Shown here piece by piece: positions 1-8,607 of a stretch of 64,000 nucleotides of DNA. Source of the DNA: Ulvibacter algarum (lineage in GTDB: Bacteria; Bacteroidota; Bacteroidia; Flavobacteriales; Flavobacteriaceae); NCBI GenBank assembly GCA_947488905.1, contig CANLBJ010000002.1, positions 62,001-126,000 of the forward strand, in the 5' to 3' direction. Under the pieces are notes generated by a model. The model was not told the origin of the DNA. It did no database searches and was given only the letters and a program-made list of their open reading frames with translations. Each line of letters begins with the position of its first letter. Position 1 is the stretch's first letter. Position numbers and translations under genes: made by a program.

Positions 1-263
1 CGGTTAAGTAGTAATTTGCGTTCGCTTTTTGGGCTGTGATTAAAATGGGTAGCGTGAGAGTATTCTTGTACCGTCATGTTTATGACAAACAACTCGCTGT
101 GTTCATTAAACTCACAAAAGCTTTCGGCAATAGATGCCTTTCCTTCACGGATGGCTTTAATCTCTGTTCCGGCAAGGACAATACCGGCATCATAGGAGTC
201 AAGTAATTCATACTCAAACCTAGCTTTCTTGTTCTTTATTTTTACGTTTTTCTGTATTGCCAT
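1..263 (-). CDS. smpB: SsrA-binding protein SmpB (partial, C-terminus beyond window)
   Basis: Only the first 87 codons are present; the reading frame runs off the left edge of the window. The translation starts MAIQKNVKIKNKKARFEY and contains GTEIKAIREGKASI followed by a short beta-rich stretch, the hallmark N-terminal OB-fold of SmpB. SmpB binds the tRNA-like part of tmRNA and brings it to stalled ribosomes for trans-translation. The full protein is normally about 150 residues, so a little over half is visible. The ATG at 261-263 is the only plausible start, since homologues begin just before this basic segment. The gene lies 42 nt downstream of the M23 peptidase on the same strand. Confidence 0.93.
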   Translation of the reverse strand, partial: MAIQKNVKIKNKKARFEYELLDSYDAGIVLAGTEIKAIREGKASIAESFCEFNEHSELFVINMTVQEYSHATHFNHSPKSERKLLLN

Positions 264-305
264 TGTTTTACAAAAGTACAGAACTCATTTAATTAATACA
301 CACTA

Positions 306-1274
306 TTACTTACGACTAATTATATCAAACTTTACAGGCGAATATTCTTTATGCAAAGAGTCATTAACCATCACATTTTTAAAGTAAGATGTGGCGCCTA
401 TAGCTTGAAAACTATTAGCGCGATCTTGTAGATGAAAATGAAGATGAGGTTCACTAGAGTTACCAGAGTTTCCGCAGTTGCCTAGGTATTGTCCCTGTAC
501 TACTTTATCTCCTTTTTTAACCTTAATAGTACCCTCTTCAAAGTGGGCGTAGACAATAAATTCTTCTTTAGCAGTCTTCAAGGTTATCATATTTCCGAAG
601 GGCTCTGCAGGGTTCATCCTACCTGGTGGATTGTCGTGAACACCTGTGTTTACTACTACAACCTCTGCATCACAAACGGCATAAAGCGGTTTGCCAAAAG
701 CGTAATAATCTTCATTACGTCTTCCGCTACGCTGGTAGCTTCTGTTACTTGGTCCTTGTATCATAAAGTCAAAAGCGCCTTGCTGTGATTTTACGGTGAC
801 GTGGTAGTTTTGCGCTTTTGTATCGCCACCCCAAAAGGTAAACCACTCTCCCTTAAAGGGTAGTTTAAATGGAGTTTCATTTCTTGTAAAGTTGGGTTCA
901 ATATGGGTCTCAATAGGTTTAAATAAAAGTCCTTTAATTTTTAAATTGTTGTCTATTGCGATAGAAGTTTTCACCTCTCCATTTGTAAAATGAGCGATGT
1001 AAATCGCTACAATGTCTTCTTGTTTTTCAAATTTGAAAGATTCTAAAACCCCTAAATCTTTTTTAAACCTTATAAATAGATTTTCTAATGCAGAGGCGGG
1101 GACCTTTTTTAAAAAGTCATCACTAAACATAGGTAAAATGCTGTCATAATGTGTGTTGTTGTAATGAGTTTGCATTTTTTTTAAAACACTAACAACATCT
1201 GTAGACTGCGCTGTCATTGATGAGCAGGTTGCAAATAAACAACAAGCGATAAATATTTCTTTAAAACGATTCAT
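306..1274 (-). CDS. Secreted M23 family metallopeptidase with N-terminal DUF3887-like domain
   Basis: 322 residues. Residues 1-22 look like a Sec signal peptide. Residues about 25-118 resemble the small DUF3887-type domain often fused to exported hydrolases. The C-terminal half is a LytM/peptidase M23 domain: H158 and D169 occupy the first zinc-ligand region, YAH at 242-244 supplies the usual catalytic His, and the HLH motif at 277-279 closes the zinc site. Family members are peptidoglycan endopeptidases or envelope-remodelling factors. All key residues seem present, so I expect activity rather than a degenerate LytM factor. The spacing between the first His and Asp is longer than the classic HxxxD, so the substrate is open. 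Confidence 0.85.
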   Translation of the reverse strand: MNRFKEIFIACCLFATCSSMTAQSTDVVSVLKKMQTHYNNTHYDSILPMFSDDFLKKVPASALENLFIRFKKDLGVLESFKFEKQEDIVAIYIAHFTNGEVKTSIAIDNNLKIKGLLFKPIETHIEPNFTRNETPFKLPFKGEWFTFWGGDTKAQNYHVTVKSQQGAFDFMIQGPSNRSYQRSGRRNEDYYAFGKPLYAVCDAEVVVVNTGVHDNPPGRMNPAEPFGNMITLKTAKEEFIVYAHFEEGTIKVKKGDKVVQGQYLGNCGNSGNSSEPHLHFHLQDRANSFQAIGATSYFKNVMVNDSLHKEYSPVKFDIISRK

Positions 1275-1348
1275 AATCTATATAGGTCTTGTAATTTTGC
1301 AACTTTATTAGTGACATAGTATTTACACAAGTTACAAACTTAGAACGT

Positions 1349-2086
1349 ATGAAAAACCTATTAGTTATCTTATCACTAGCTTTATTTGCTAGTTGTCAGT
1401 CTGGAGAAGGAAATGTTGATGCACAAAAAATTGTTGATAAAGCAATTATGACAGCTTGTGATGGTCATTGTGATACTGCAGAAATAGAATTTACTTTTAG
1501 AGATAAATTGTACCGTAGCAAAAGAGATAACGGTACATATGCTTTAAGTAGAGTAGTTAAAAATGATAAGATAGATATTGAAGACGTTGTTACTAATGAC
1601 GGTTTTAATAGATTAATGCGAGGTACAGCGGTAGCTATTAAAGATACTGTAATGATTGCAAAACTTGCAGATGCTGTAAATTCTGTTCATTATTTTGCAC
1701 AACTACCATATGGTCTTAATGAGCCTGCTGTTGTAAAAGAGTTACTGGGAGAAGCGGTTATTAAAAATGAGCCTTATTTTGAGATAGGTGTTACTTTTAA
1801 TCAAGAAGGTGGAGGGACAGATTTTGAAGATGAATTTGTATACTGGATTCATAAAGAAAATTACACAGTAGATTATCTTGCTTATAGTTATGCTACAAAC
1901 GGTGGTGGTATTCGTTTTAGAGAAGCTATTAATCCAAGAACAGTGGGAGGTATACGTTTTGTAGATTACAATAATTTTAAGCCAGCTACACTAGAGACTC
2001 CACTAACAGATCTTGATACAGCCTTTGAAGCTGGTAAATTAAAACTACTATCTAAAATAGAATTAGAGAACGTTTCTGTAAAATAA
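1349..2086 (+). CDS. DUF6503-like lipoprotein
   Basis: 245 residues starting with a lipoprotein signal peptide; the lipobox is LFASC with the acylated Cys at 16. The rest is a soluble, beta-rich domain resembling the DUF6503 family found almost only in Bacteroidetes (conserved features are the early DxHxD-like acidic/His segment, and YxVDYLAY and GGIRFREA motifs near the C-terminus). The beta-rich build recalls outer-membrane lipoprotein folds such as LolA, but I cannot assign a function. A TAATTTTG sequence at 1292-1299 fits the Bacteroidetes -7 box. Its stop lies 2 nt from that of the convergent phosphatase gene, with no hairpin between them. Confidence 0.75.
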   Translation: MKNLLVILSLALFASCQSGEGNVDAQKIVDKAIMTACDGHCDTAEIEFTFRDKLYRSKRDNGTYALSRVVKNDKIDIEDVVTNDGFNRLMRGTAVAIKDTVMIAKLADAVNSVHYFAQLPYGLNEPAVVKELLGEAVIKNEPYFEIGVTFNQEGGGTDFEDEFVYWIHKENYTVDYLAYSYATNGGGIRFREAINPRTVGGIRFVDYNNFKPATLETPLTDLDTAFEAGKLKLLSKIELENVSVK

Positions 2087-2088
2087 GA

Positions 2089-2610
2089 TTATTCTACCTT
2101 TTTCATTGTAGCAGTGGCGACACCTTCATCTGTTACCGTTACTGTAAACAGCATTCCGTTTTCAGAGTCATCAATGTCTTTATATTTGTCTTTGCCAAGA
2201 ATGGCATTTACAAATGCAGGAGTCGTATTGCTATGACCTACTACTAACACAGATTTACCTTTTGTTGCTGCTTTAAAGGCATCATCATACATATTTGATG
2301 GGTCGTAATCTATTATTTCTAAACCTTTGCTAACAGCCGTTGGTGTTGCTGTTTGTTGTGTTCTATTATAATTTGTAGAATATACAAGGTCTAAGTCTGT
2401 GTCTTTAAAATGAGTTGCCCATAAAGTAGCTCTTTTTTTTCCCTCAGTATTAAGTTCTGGATTTCTATTTGTGGTATCACTTCTATCTTTTTCTGCGTGT
2501 CTTATAAGGTAATAAGTAGTCGTATTTTCTTCTGAAATGTTAGATTTTTTATCATTTCCGCAAGAAAAAAGAAAAAAGGTCATTAAAATAATAGCGATGG
2601 AAAATCTCAT
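2089..2610 (-). CDS. Histidine phosphatase (phosphoglycerate mutase-like) lipoprotein
   Basis: 173 residues. The lipoprotein signal has its Cys at 17 (FLFSC). The phosphohistidine motif R37-H38 sits in IRHAEKDRSD, the second basic catalytic residue is R83 in YNRTQQTA, and the second catalytic His is in VVGHSNT at about 126. The short, SixA-like size and the RHAE signature place it in branch 1 of the histidine phosphatase superfamily. Because it is lipidated it should act at the outer or inner membrane surface rather than on glycolytic intermediates. The substrate cannot be read from the sequence. Convergent with the upstream DUF6503-like gene. Confidence 0.85.
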   Translation of the reverse strand: MRFSIAIILMTFFLFSCGNDKKSNISEENTTTYYLIRHAEKDRSDTTNRNPELNTEGKKRATLWATHFKDTDLDLVYSTNYNRTQQTATPTAVSKGLEIIDYDPSNMYDDAFKAATKGKSVLVVGHSNTTPAFVNAILGKDKYKDIDDSENGMLFTVTVTDEGVATATMKKVE

Positions 2611-2760
2611 AGTTTTGTTATTTAAAGCCGAAATTTAAGACTTTTTTATAAGTATGAGCCAAATTATAACATAGTTTATGATATTCATAGCTTTTCATTA
2701 ATACAATAGACGCTATTGCCCTTGTATATTTATGGTATTATTAATCTAAATATTAAAATT

Positions 2761-2946
2761 ATGAATAGCAAAGAAGCAGAAGGAAAATGGAATAAGATTA
2801 AAGGACAAGCTAAGCAACAATATGGTATTACCTTTAATAATGACGAAACATATAGTGAAGGTACTTTAGATAAACTAGTAGGTAACATACAAGAATCTAC
2901 AGGAAAAGCTAAAGAAGCTATTAAAAAAGAAATAGCTAGTTGGTAG
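2761..2946 (+). CDS. CsbD family small stress protein
   Basis: 61 residues starting MNSKEAEGKWNKIKGQAKQQ. The pattern of WNKIKGQ, then a repeated KLVGNIQ...GKAKEA helix, is the CsbD signature. CsbD proteins are small, very hydrophilic, stress-induced proteins of unknown molecular role. A frame-compatible upstream ATG at 2716 would add 15 residues with no family similarity, so I use the ATG at 2761. A perfect palindromic terminator follows 55 nt after the stop. Confidence 0.88.
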   Translation: MNSKEAEGKWNKIKGQAKQQYGITFNNDETYSEGTLDKLVGNIQESTGKAKEAIKKEIASW

Positions 2947-3000
2947 TAATTAAATAGAAGTAAGTTTTATAAGTAGAGTTATATTCATTCTAATAAAAAA

Positions 3001-3030
3001 GGGTTTCAAAATTTTGAAACCCTTTTTTTT
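3001..3030 (+). terminator. Rho-independent terminator after csbD-like gene
   Basis: Perfect 11-bp inverted repeat at 3001-3022 (GGGTTTCAAAA/TTTTGAAACCC), preceded by A-run and followed by eight T residues. Confidence 0.9.
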
Positions 3031-3052
3031 GTTTAATATATTCTTAAAATAA

Positions 3053-3090
3053 AAACCCCTTCCTATTTCCGAAGAAAAGGGGAGGGGTTT
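3053..3090 (-). terminator. Rho-independent terminator of clpB
   Basis: On the minus strand AAACCCCT...AGGGGTTT pairs, with extra G-C pairs inside, and TTTTTATTTT follows. It is 29 nt downstream of the clpB stop. The loop contains one copy of the over-represented 9-mer TTTCCGAAG (3066-3074). Confidence 0.8.
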
Positions 3091-3118
3091 ATTACATTCT
3101 ACAAGTTACACTTGCTTT

Positions 3119-5725
3119 TTATGCATCTTCTAGAACAGCATCTTGATTTCTAAAGACCAAGTTGTCATTAAAACTATCAAGTAATATGATACTATCTGTA
3201 GTAACTTTTCCAGAAAGAATCTCCTTAGAGAGTGAGTTAAGCACCTCTTTTTGTATCACTCTTTTTACAGGTCTAGCTCCATATTGAGGATCATATCCTT
3301 TTTCTGCTAGATATTTAATTGCCTCTTGTGTAGCGTCCATTGTAATACCTTGAGCGGCTAACATTTTTGTTACACCTTTTAATTGAAGACTTACAATTTT
3401 TGAAATATCTTCTTTAGATAATGGAGTAAATAAAATGATGTCATCTATTCTATTTAAAAACTCTGGTCTTACTGTTTGCTTAAGAAGGCCAAGTACTTCT
3501 ACTTTTGCAGCTTCCATTGCAGTTTCTGGGTCTTTAACCGTATCATATTTTTGTTGTATGATCTCGCTTCCCATATTACTAGTCATTATGATAATGGCAT
3601 TTTTAAAATCTGCAACGCGCCCTTTATTATCTGTTAATCTTCCTTCATCAAGAACTTGTAATAAAATATTAAAAGTATCTGGATGCGCTTTTTCTATTTC
3701 ATCAAGTAAAATTACAGAATAAGGCTTACGTCTCACAGCTTCTGTTAACTGACCACCTTCATCATAACCTACGTACCCAGGAGGCGCACCTACTAATCTA
3801 CTCACGCTATGTCTTTCTTGATATTCACTCATATCAATACGAGTCATAGAATTTTCATCATCAAACATATAACCAGCTAAAGCTTTTGCAAGTTCTGTTT
3901 TACCAACTCCAGTTGTACCTAAAAATAGAAAACTACCTATTGGCTTTTTTTGATCTTGCAAACCTGCACGACTTCTGCGTACCGCATCACTCACGGCGAC
4001 TATTGCTTCATTTTGCCCCACTACACGTTTGTGTAACTCATCTTCTAATCGCAATAATTTTTCACGGTCGCTTTGTAGCATTTTTGTGATAGGAATACCT
4101 GTCCACTTTGCTACCACTTCTGCGATGTCTTCGCGAGTAACTTCTTCTTTAATTAAGGTTTCACCTTCTTGTTTTTCTGCAAGTTGAGTTTCTAATTTTG
4201 ATAAGTTTTCTTGAGCTTCCTTAATTTTTCCGTAGCGAATCTCTGCTACTTTCCCAAAATCACCGTCGCGTTCTGCTCTCTCTGCTTCAAGTTTAAAAGC
4301 TTCTATTTCTGTTTTAAGATTTTGTACATTTTCTACAACCTCTTTTTCGCTCTTCCATTTTGCATTAAGCTCGTTGCGTTCTTCTTTTAAGTTAGCAAGA
4401 TCACTGTGTAAAGATTTAAGCTTTGTCTCATCTTTCTCTCTTTTTATAGCTTCAATTTCAATCTCTAGTTGCATTACTTTTCTGTCTAATACATCTAGTT
4501 CTTCCGGCTTGCTGTTAATTTCCATTCGCATTTTACTTGCAGCTTCATCCATCAAGTCAATGGCTTTATCTGGTAAAAAACGATTTGTAATATAACGTTG
4601 CGATAACTCTACAGCTGCAATAATAGCATCATCTTTAATACGAACTTTATGGTGAGTTTCATATTTTTCTTTGATACCACGTAGTATAGAGATCGCACTT
4701 TCTGTATCTGGCTCATCTACTATTACTTTCTGAAATCTTCTTTCAAGCGCCTTGTCCTTTTCAAAATACTTTTGGTATTCATCTAGGGTAGTAGCACCTA
4801 TTGCTCTTAACTCACCACGGGCTAATGCTGGTTTTAAAATATTTGCAGCATCCATTGCGCCTTGACCTCCACCGGCACCAACGAGTGTGTGTATCTCATC
4901 AATGAAGAGTACAATATTTCCGTCACTGTTAGTTACTTCTTTAATTACTGCTTTTAAACGTTCTTCAAATTCTCCTTTAAACTTTGCTCCAGCAATTAAT
5001 GCACCCATGTCTAAAGAATAAACTTCTTTATTTTTTAAATTTTCTGGCACATCGCCATCTACAATTCTATGAGCTAGTCCTTCTGCAATTGCAGTTTTAC
5101 CTGTACCAGGTTCTCCTACTAGCATAGGGTTGTTTTTGGTACGTCTTGTTAATATTTGTAAAATTCTGCGTATTTCTTCATCACGTCCTATAACAGGATC
5201 AAGTTTGCCGTCTCTTGCTAGTTGATTTAGGTTTTTAGCATATTTGTTTAACGAGTTATACGTTTCTTCAGCGCTTTGAGATGTTACTCTATCTCCTTGA
5301 CGTAACTCATCTATGGCTGCTTTTAAGCCTTTTTCTGTTACCCCTTGATCTTTTAGTGTTTGAGCTATGCCGCTTTTAGACTCAAAAATCGCGAGTAATA
5401 AGTGTTCTAGTGAAACAAACTCGTCATTCATCTTTTTTGCGATGATACTAGCTTGGTTCACTGTTTTTGCAGCTTCTCTTGAGAGCATTAACTCTCCACC
5501 AGATACTTTAGGGAAAGACTCAATTTGCTTATCTAGTATTTGTTGTAGTAACTGTATGTTAACGTTTAGTTTCTTTAATAAAAAGGGTGTCACATTTTCA
5601 TCAACTTCAAAAATTGCTTTTAATATGTGTTCGTTTTCTATTTGTTGGTGACCAAGCTCTTGCGCTATTTGTTGCGCCCGTTGTATAGCCTCCTGACTTT
5701 TTATGGTATAGTTATTAAAATTCAT
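3119..5725 (-). CDS. clpB: ATP-dependent chaperone ClpB
   Basis: 868 residues, the usual full length. Order: Clp N-domain repeats (1-145), first AAA+ domain with Walker A GEPGTGKT at 204-211 and Walker B FIDEIHTL, the coiled-coil M-domain (about 400-530) that distinguishes ClpB from ClpA/C, second AAA+ domain with GTTGVGKT near 605 and the C-terminal [11 protein letters not shown] motif. ClpB is the cytosolic disaggregase that works with DnaK/DnaJ/GrpE. No IGF/L loop for ClpP docking is evident, as expected. Monocistronic, with its own terminator. I see no CIRCE element upstream; control may be by an alternative sigma factor or a different repressor. Confidence 0.97.
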   Translation of the reverse strand: MNFNNYTIKSQEAIQRAQQIAQELGHQQIENEHILKAIFEVDENVTPFLLKKLNVNIQLLQQILDKQIESFPKVSGGELMLSREAAKTVNQASIIAKKMNDEFVSLEHLLLAIFESKSGIAQTLKDQGVTEKGLKAAIDELRQGDRVTSQSAEETYNSLNKYAKNLNQLARDGKLDPVIGRDEEIRRILQILTRRTKNNPMLVGEPGTGKTAIAEGLAHRIVDGDVPENLKNKEVYSLDMGALIAGAKFKGEFEERLKAVIKEVTNSDGNIVLFIDEIHTLVGAGGGQGAMDAANILKPALARGELRAIGATTLDEYQKYFEKDKALERRFQKVIVDEPDTESAISILRGIKEKYETHHKVRIKDDAIIAAVELSQRYITNRFLPDKAIDLMDEAASKMRMEINSKPEELDVLDRKVMQLEIEIEAIKREKDETKLKSLHSDLANLKEERNELNAKWKSEKEVVENVQNLKTEIEAFKLEAERAERDGDFGKVAEIRYGKIKEAQENLSKLETQLAEKQEGETLIKEEVTREDIAEVVAKWTGIPITKMLQSDREKLLRLEDELHKRVVGQNEAIVAVSDAVRRSRAGLQDQKKPIGSFLFLGTTGVGKTELAKALAGYMFDDENSMTRIDMSEYQERHSVSRLVGAPPGYVGYDEGGQLTEAVRRKPYSVILLDEIEKAHPDTFNILLQVLDEGRLTDNKGRVADFKNAIIIMTSNMGSEIIQQKYDTVKDPETAMEAAKVEVLGLLKQTVRPEFLNRIDDIILFTPLSKEDISKIVSLQLKGVTKMLAAQGITMDATQEAIKYLAEKGYDPQYGARPVKRVIQKEVLNSLSKEILSGKVTTDSIILLDSFNDNLVFRNQDAVLEDA

Positions 5726-5838
5726 TGTTTATATATGTTTTAATATTTCAGAAATACTACTATTATTTATATTGCTGAAATGTTATGTTATTAACTTGTT
5801 TTAAACCCTATTTCAAATAGTAAGCCATTATGTAAAAA

Positions 5839-5884
5839 TGCCATAATGTCCTGTAAAACTACTATTGCATAGGACATTATGGCA
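5839..5884. terminator. Long perfect hairpin, probable bidirectional terminator
   Basis: Perfect 14-bp inverted repeat TGCCATAATGTCCT (5839-5852) and AGGACATTATGGCA (5871-5884), 18-nt loop. It is flanked by an A-run on the right and, read on the minus strand, by TTTTTAC. It lies just beyond a second hairpin, giving tandem hairpins between the T9SS gene and the clpB promoter. Confidence 0.65.
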
Positions 5885-5888
5885 AAAA

Positions 5889-5916
5889 GAATGCCGCCAC
5901 AATGGGACGGCATTCT
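5889..5916 (-). terminator. Terminator hairpin of T9SS gene (copy 1)
   Basis: AGAATGCCG/CGGCATTCT stem with an ACAATGGG-type loop, 26 nt after the stop at 5942. Nearly the same hairpin and flanks occur at 8555-8580 behind the next T9SS gene. Confidence 0.7.
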
Positions 5917-5941
5917 AAAACTAACTAGTTTTTACTATTAA

Positions 5942-8194
5942 TTACTTCTTAATGAAACGCTCAACAACGTCAATACCATTAACGGTAGCTTTCATAAAGT
6001 AAGTACCTACTTGTAGGTTAGCAATATCAAGTGTAAGCTCATTGCTTCCACCTTTATTAGCCATTACTTGTTGTCCTAAAACATTGCTAATTACAATATT
6101 CTCAATACTGTAAGCAGCACGTAAGTTAATTGAGTTAGACGCTGGGTTAGGGAAAATTGTGTAATCTACGATTGCAGAATCTGCTAAACCTAAGATTGGA
6201 GAGCAAACAGCATCAAAAGTATAAACTCCATCTTGAGTTGCTTCTGGATAAATATATCCAGTACCATCGTCAAATGCATGTGGCGCACCAATAGCACTAG
6301 CTGTAGAATTTTCCCAATATGCAGGACCTCCATCTGATGTAGTAACCTGAATAGCAATCCAATAATTTGTGTCTGCATTTTCATCACCAGCTAAGAATAC
6401 GGTACTTAGATCTATTACTACTTCACTGATGTCAAAGCCAAAGTTGGTACCTACAACGTTGTGAGATGTAGGTACTACTGCTGCTTGAGTTTCAACAATA
6501 GCTCCTGGTAAGCCTGCATTGTCTTCAAGTATAGTAACGTCTGCAGATACAACAGTAGCTCCCACGTTCATAAATATATTAGGAGTTATGCTATTTAATT
6601 CTGCGTTGGTGCCTGTGAGTACTATATAATCATTAGCGGTTGTCCAGTTACTATTTACGTCACAACCTCTACCGTCTTCAAAAGCATTACTAGCTTGAGT
6701 TTGTACACACTCAACATCGTCACCGCCGCCACCGCCAAGGTCGCAGGTAAGAGCTAAACTAAAGTTCCCAAAAGCAGAGCTAAACCCTTCTACCATAATA
6801 TAGTACGTTGTTGTTCCATCTGCAACAAAAGAAACTTCAGATTGTAAATCGCAAGCATCATCATTTGTAGCAATTTCAGTACCATCACAAGCGTCAAATA
6901 CTCTTAATAAAGAATCATAATCTGTACCACCATCACATAATGATGCCGTGATGGTTCCCGCGTCACCTGAGTAAGAGTACCATACGTCTGGAGAAGCGTT
7001 GCTACCAGAATCTGTAGCATCTGTTGTAGATCCTGTGACAGTTTCATCACAAGCAATATCAATTGCATCAGCACAATCATCATTTGCTACACCACCAGCG
7101 GCACCTACAACAATTGTATAGTCTTCAGATTGACCAAAAGAACTACCTAAAGCACAAGGATCTGCTGTAGCGGTAGAACCAAATTTCTTGTTTACACGCA
7201 TTCTAGTAGCTCCATCTAGAGCATCTGCAGGGACAGCTATAGAACCAATAAAAGCATCTGCCGCTACTGTACCATCTGTGTTAACTATTGCAGCATCAAA
7301 TAAATATGCTTCTCCTGCGTCATCTAGTACTTCATTTTGATTCCAGTCTATGAATACAGCAAAGCTATTTGTAAAGTTTCCTCCAGTGTTACCATTTAGT
7401 GTTATATCATAAGTTTCGTCTTGTTCAACAGTTCCTTCAATAGCAGTAAAGTCTTCGTGAAGTGGGCTCGCATCTACAACAGGGTCTGAAGCGTTGTCTA
7501 TACCGGCAAAAGTTACTTGCGAAATAGGCTCTATATCTGAAGTACCACCTGTAACCTCACAATAAGGAGCAGGGAAGCCACCCCCAGCAGTAGGAAAAGA
7601 AATTTGAAAGCCTTCTCTGTTTACTACTCCACTAGCTCGAAACTCGAGAGTCATATCTCCAGAAGTACCACTAAATGTTGTTGAACCTACAGAAGCAGTC
7701 ATATCTGCGAGAGTAATATCGCCATCTTGTGCTCCATCTGGTCCATTATCATATAGAACAGTACCAGTGACATCTGCACCATCATAAATTTTGATCCAAT
7801 CAAAGTTAGCAAACACTAAAAATGTGTCAAAAGTAAGTTCTGTAACACCAGAAAGTGTACTTATAGTTATGCAGTCACAATTAGGGTAGTTTCCTGGGTC
7901 ACCATCAGTCTCACTTCCACCTGGCCCACCTGGATCAAAAAAGAAGTCTCCTGCAACAGGGCTAAAAGTTTCTGTAGCTCCAGCTGTTGGTACTAAATCT
8001 GATAATACTGCTTTAGAGATTGTGTTATCAACTGAAGCTAATTTAGCAATATATTCACTACTATAAGTAGTCTTCATTTGAGTATTAGCTTCCAACTCTT
8101 GTAACTCGATGTCGCTAAGATTGGATTGATTTTGCTGTGCAAACCCTAGAGAAAGCCCACCAAGCAAAAATGCGAAGAAAGTAATTTTTTTCAT
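5942..8194 (-). CDS. Secreted multidomain protein with T9SS type A sorting domain (CUB-like, GEVED, PPC-like)
   Basis: 750 residues from the ATG at 8192-8194, which directly begins a signal peptide (MKKITFFAFLLGG, cleavage near FAQ). A start 13 codons upstream is in frame but would put a polar stretch before the signal. After it come a CUB-like jelly-roll region rich in Asp/Gly (DWIKIYDGADV), a GEVED-type domain (FIDWNQNEVLDDAGE, ending SEDYTIVVG), a pre-peptidase-like domain starting NDDCADAIDIACDE, and an unassigned beta domain. The last about 80 residues (YTIFPNPASNSINL to FIKK) are a type A T9SS sorting domain, cleaved during export so the protein is anchored on the cell surface or released. 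No catalytic domain is visible; binding or adhesion is likely. Confidence 0.85.
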   Translation of the reverse strand: MKKITFFAFLLGGLSLGFAQQNQSNLSDIELQELEANTQMKTTYSSEYIAKLASVDNTISKAVLSDLVPTAGATETFSPVAGDFFFDPGGPGGSETDGDPGNYPNCDCITISTLSGVTELTFDTFLVFANFDWIKIYDGADVTGTVLYDNGPDGAQDGDITLADMTASVGSTTFSGTSGDMTLEFRASGVVNREGFQISFPTAGGGFPAPYCEVTGGTSDIEPISQVTFAGIDNASDPVVDASPLHEDFTAIEGTVEQDETYDITLNGNTGGNFTNSFAVFIDWNQNEVLDDAGEAYLFDAAIVNTDGTVAADAFIGSIAVPADALDGATRMRVNKKFGSTATADPCALGSSFGQSEDYTIVVGAAGGVANDDCADAIDIACDETVTGSTTDATDSGSNASPDVWYSYSGDAGTITASLCDGGTDYDSLLRVFDACDGTEIATNDDACDLQSEVSFVADGTTTYYIMVEGFSSAFGNFSLALTCDLGGGGGDDVECVQTQASNAFEDGRGCDVNSNWTTANDYIVLTGTNAELNSITPNIFMNVGATVVSADVTILEDNAGLPGAIVETQAAVVPTSHNVVGTNFGFDISEVVIDLSTVFLAGDENADTNYWIAIQVTTSDGGPAYWENSTASAIGAPHAFDDGTGYIYPEATQDGVYTFDAVCSPILGLADSAIVDYTIFPNPASNSINLRAAYSIENIVISNVLGQQVMANKGGSNELTLDIANLQVGTYFMKATVNGIDVVERFIKK

Positions 8195-8607
8195 AATGTT
8201 ATGTATTTGGTTAAAACTATGATAAATATACATAATTTAATTAAATACAATATGGATAAATCACTTGTTTGCGGTTATTGTTGTTTTTTATGTATTATTA
8301 GGTGTTTCTGTAGTTTGTTACGATGGCAATAATTAATGAGTTACTTTTTAAGATAATGCTAAGTTATGTTATTAATAGTTTTTTAATAAGACCATCTAAT
8401 AGTGCTATTAATTAAATGTAAATTATAAATATTAAGTGATTAATTTTTAGTCACTCGATTAAGGGTGATGTATACTTTTCATAATGTAATTTAAATTAAG
8501 ATCCTTTTTTAAGGAAACATAAAAATTGATTTTAAGTAGTAAGTACTAAAAAAAAATGCCGCCCCATTGGGACGGCATTCTAAAACTAATTAGTTTTTTA
8601 CTATTTA
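8195..8607. other. Intergenic region upstream of the first T9SS gene
   Basis: 413 bp of very AT-rich DNA. Apart from the terminator hairpin at 8555-8580 I see no ORF, tRNA or convincing structured RNA. It should contain the promoter of the 5942-8194 gene on the minus strand, but I find no clean TTG-N19-TAnnTTTG match. Confidence 0.6.
8555..8580 (-). terminator. Terminator hairpin of T9SS gene (copy 2)
   Basis: AATGCCG...CGGCATT stem with an inner CCCC/GGG pairing, 28 nt after the stop at 8608; on the minus strand a run of T follows. Duplicate of the hairpin at 5889-5916. Confidence 0.75.

Noticed and set aside
489-788. Open frame opposite the M23 peptidase gene
   Set aside because: Shadow on the other strand of a well-supported gene; no family resemblance and no promoter.
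5726-5838. CIRCE or other heat-shock operator before clpB
   Set aside because: No TTAGCACTC-N9-GAGTGCTAA match; only TTTCAGAAA/CTGAAA variants of the common 9-mer family are present.
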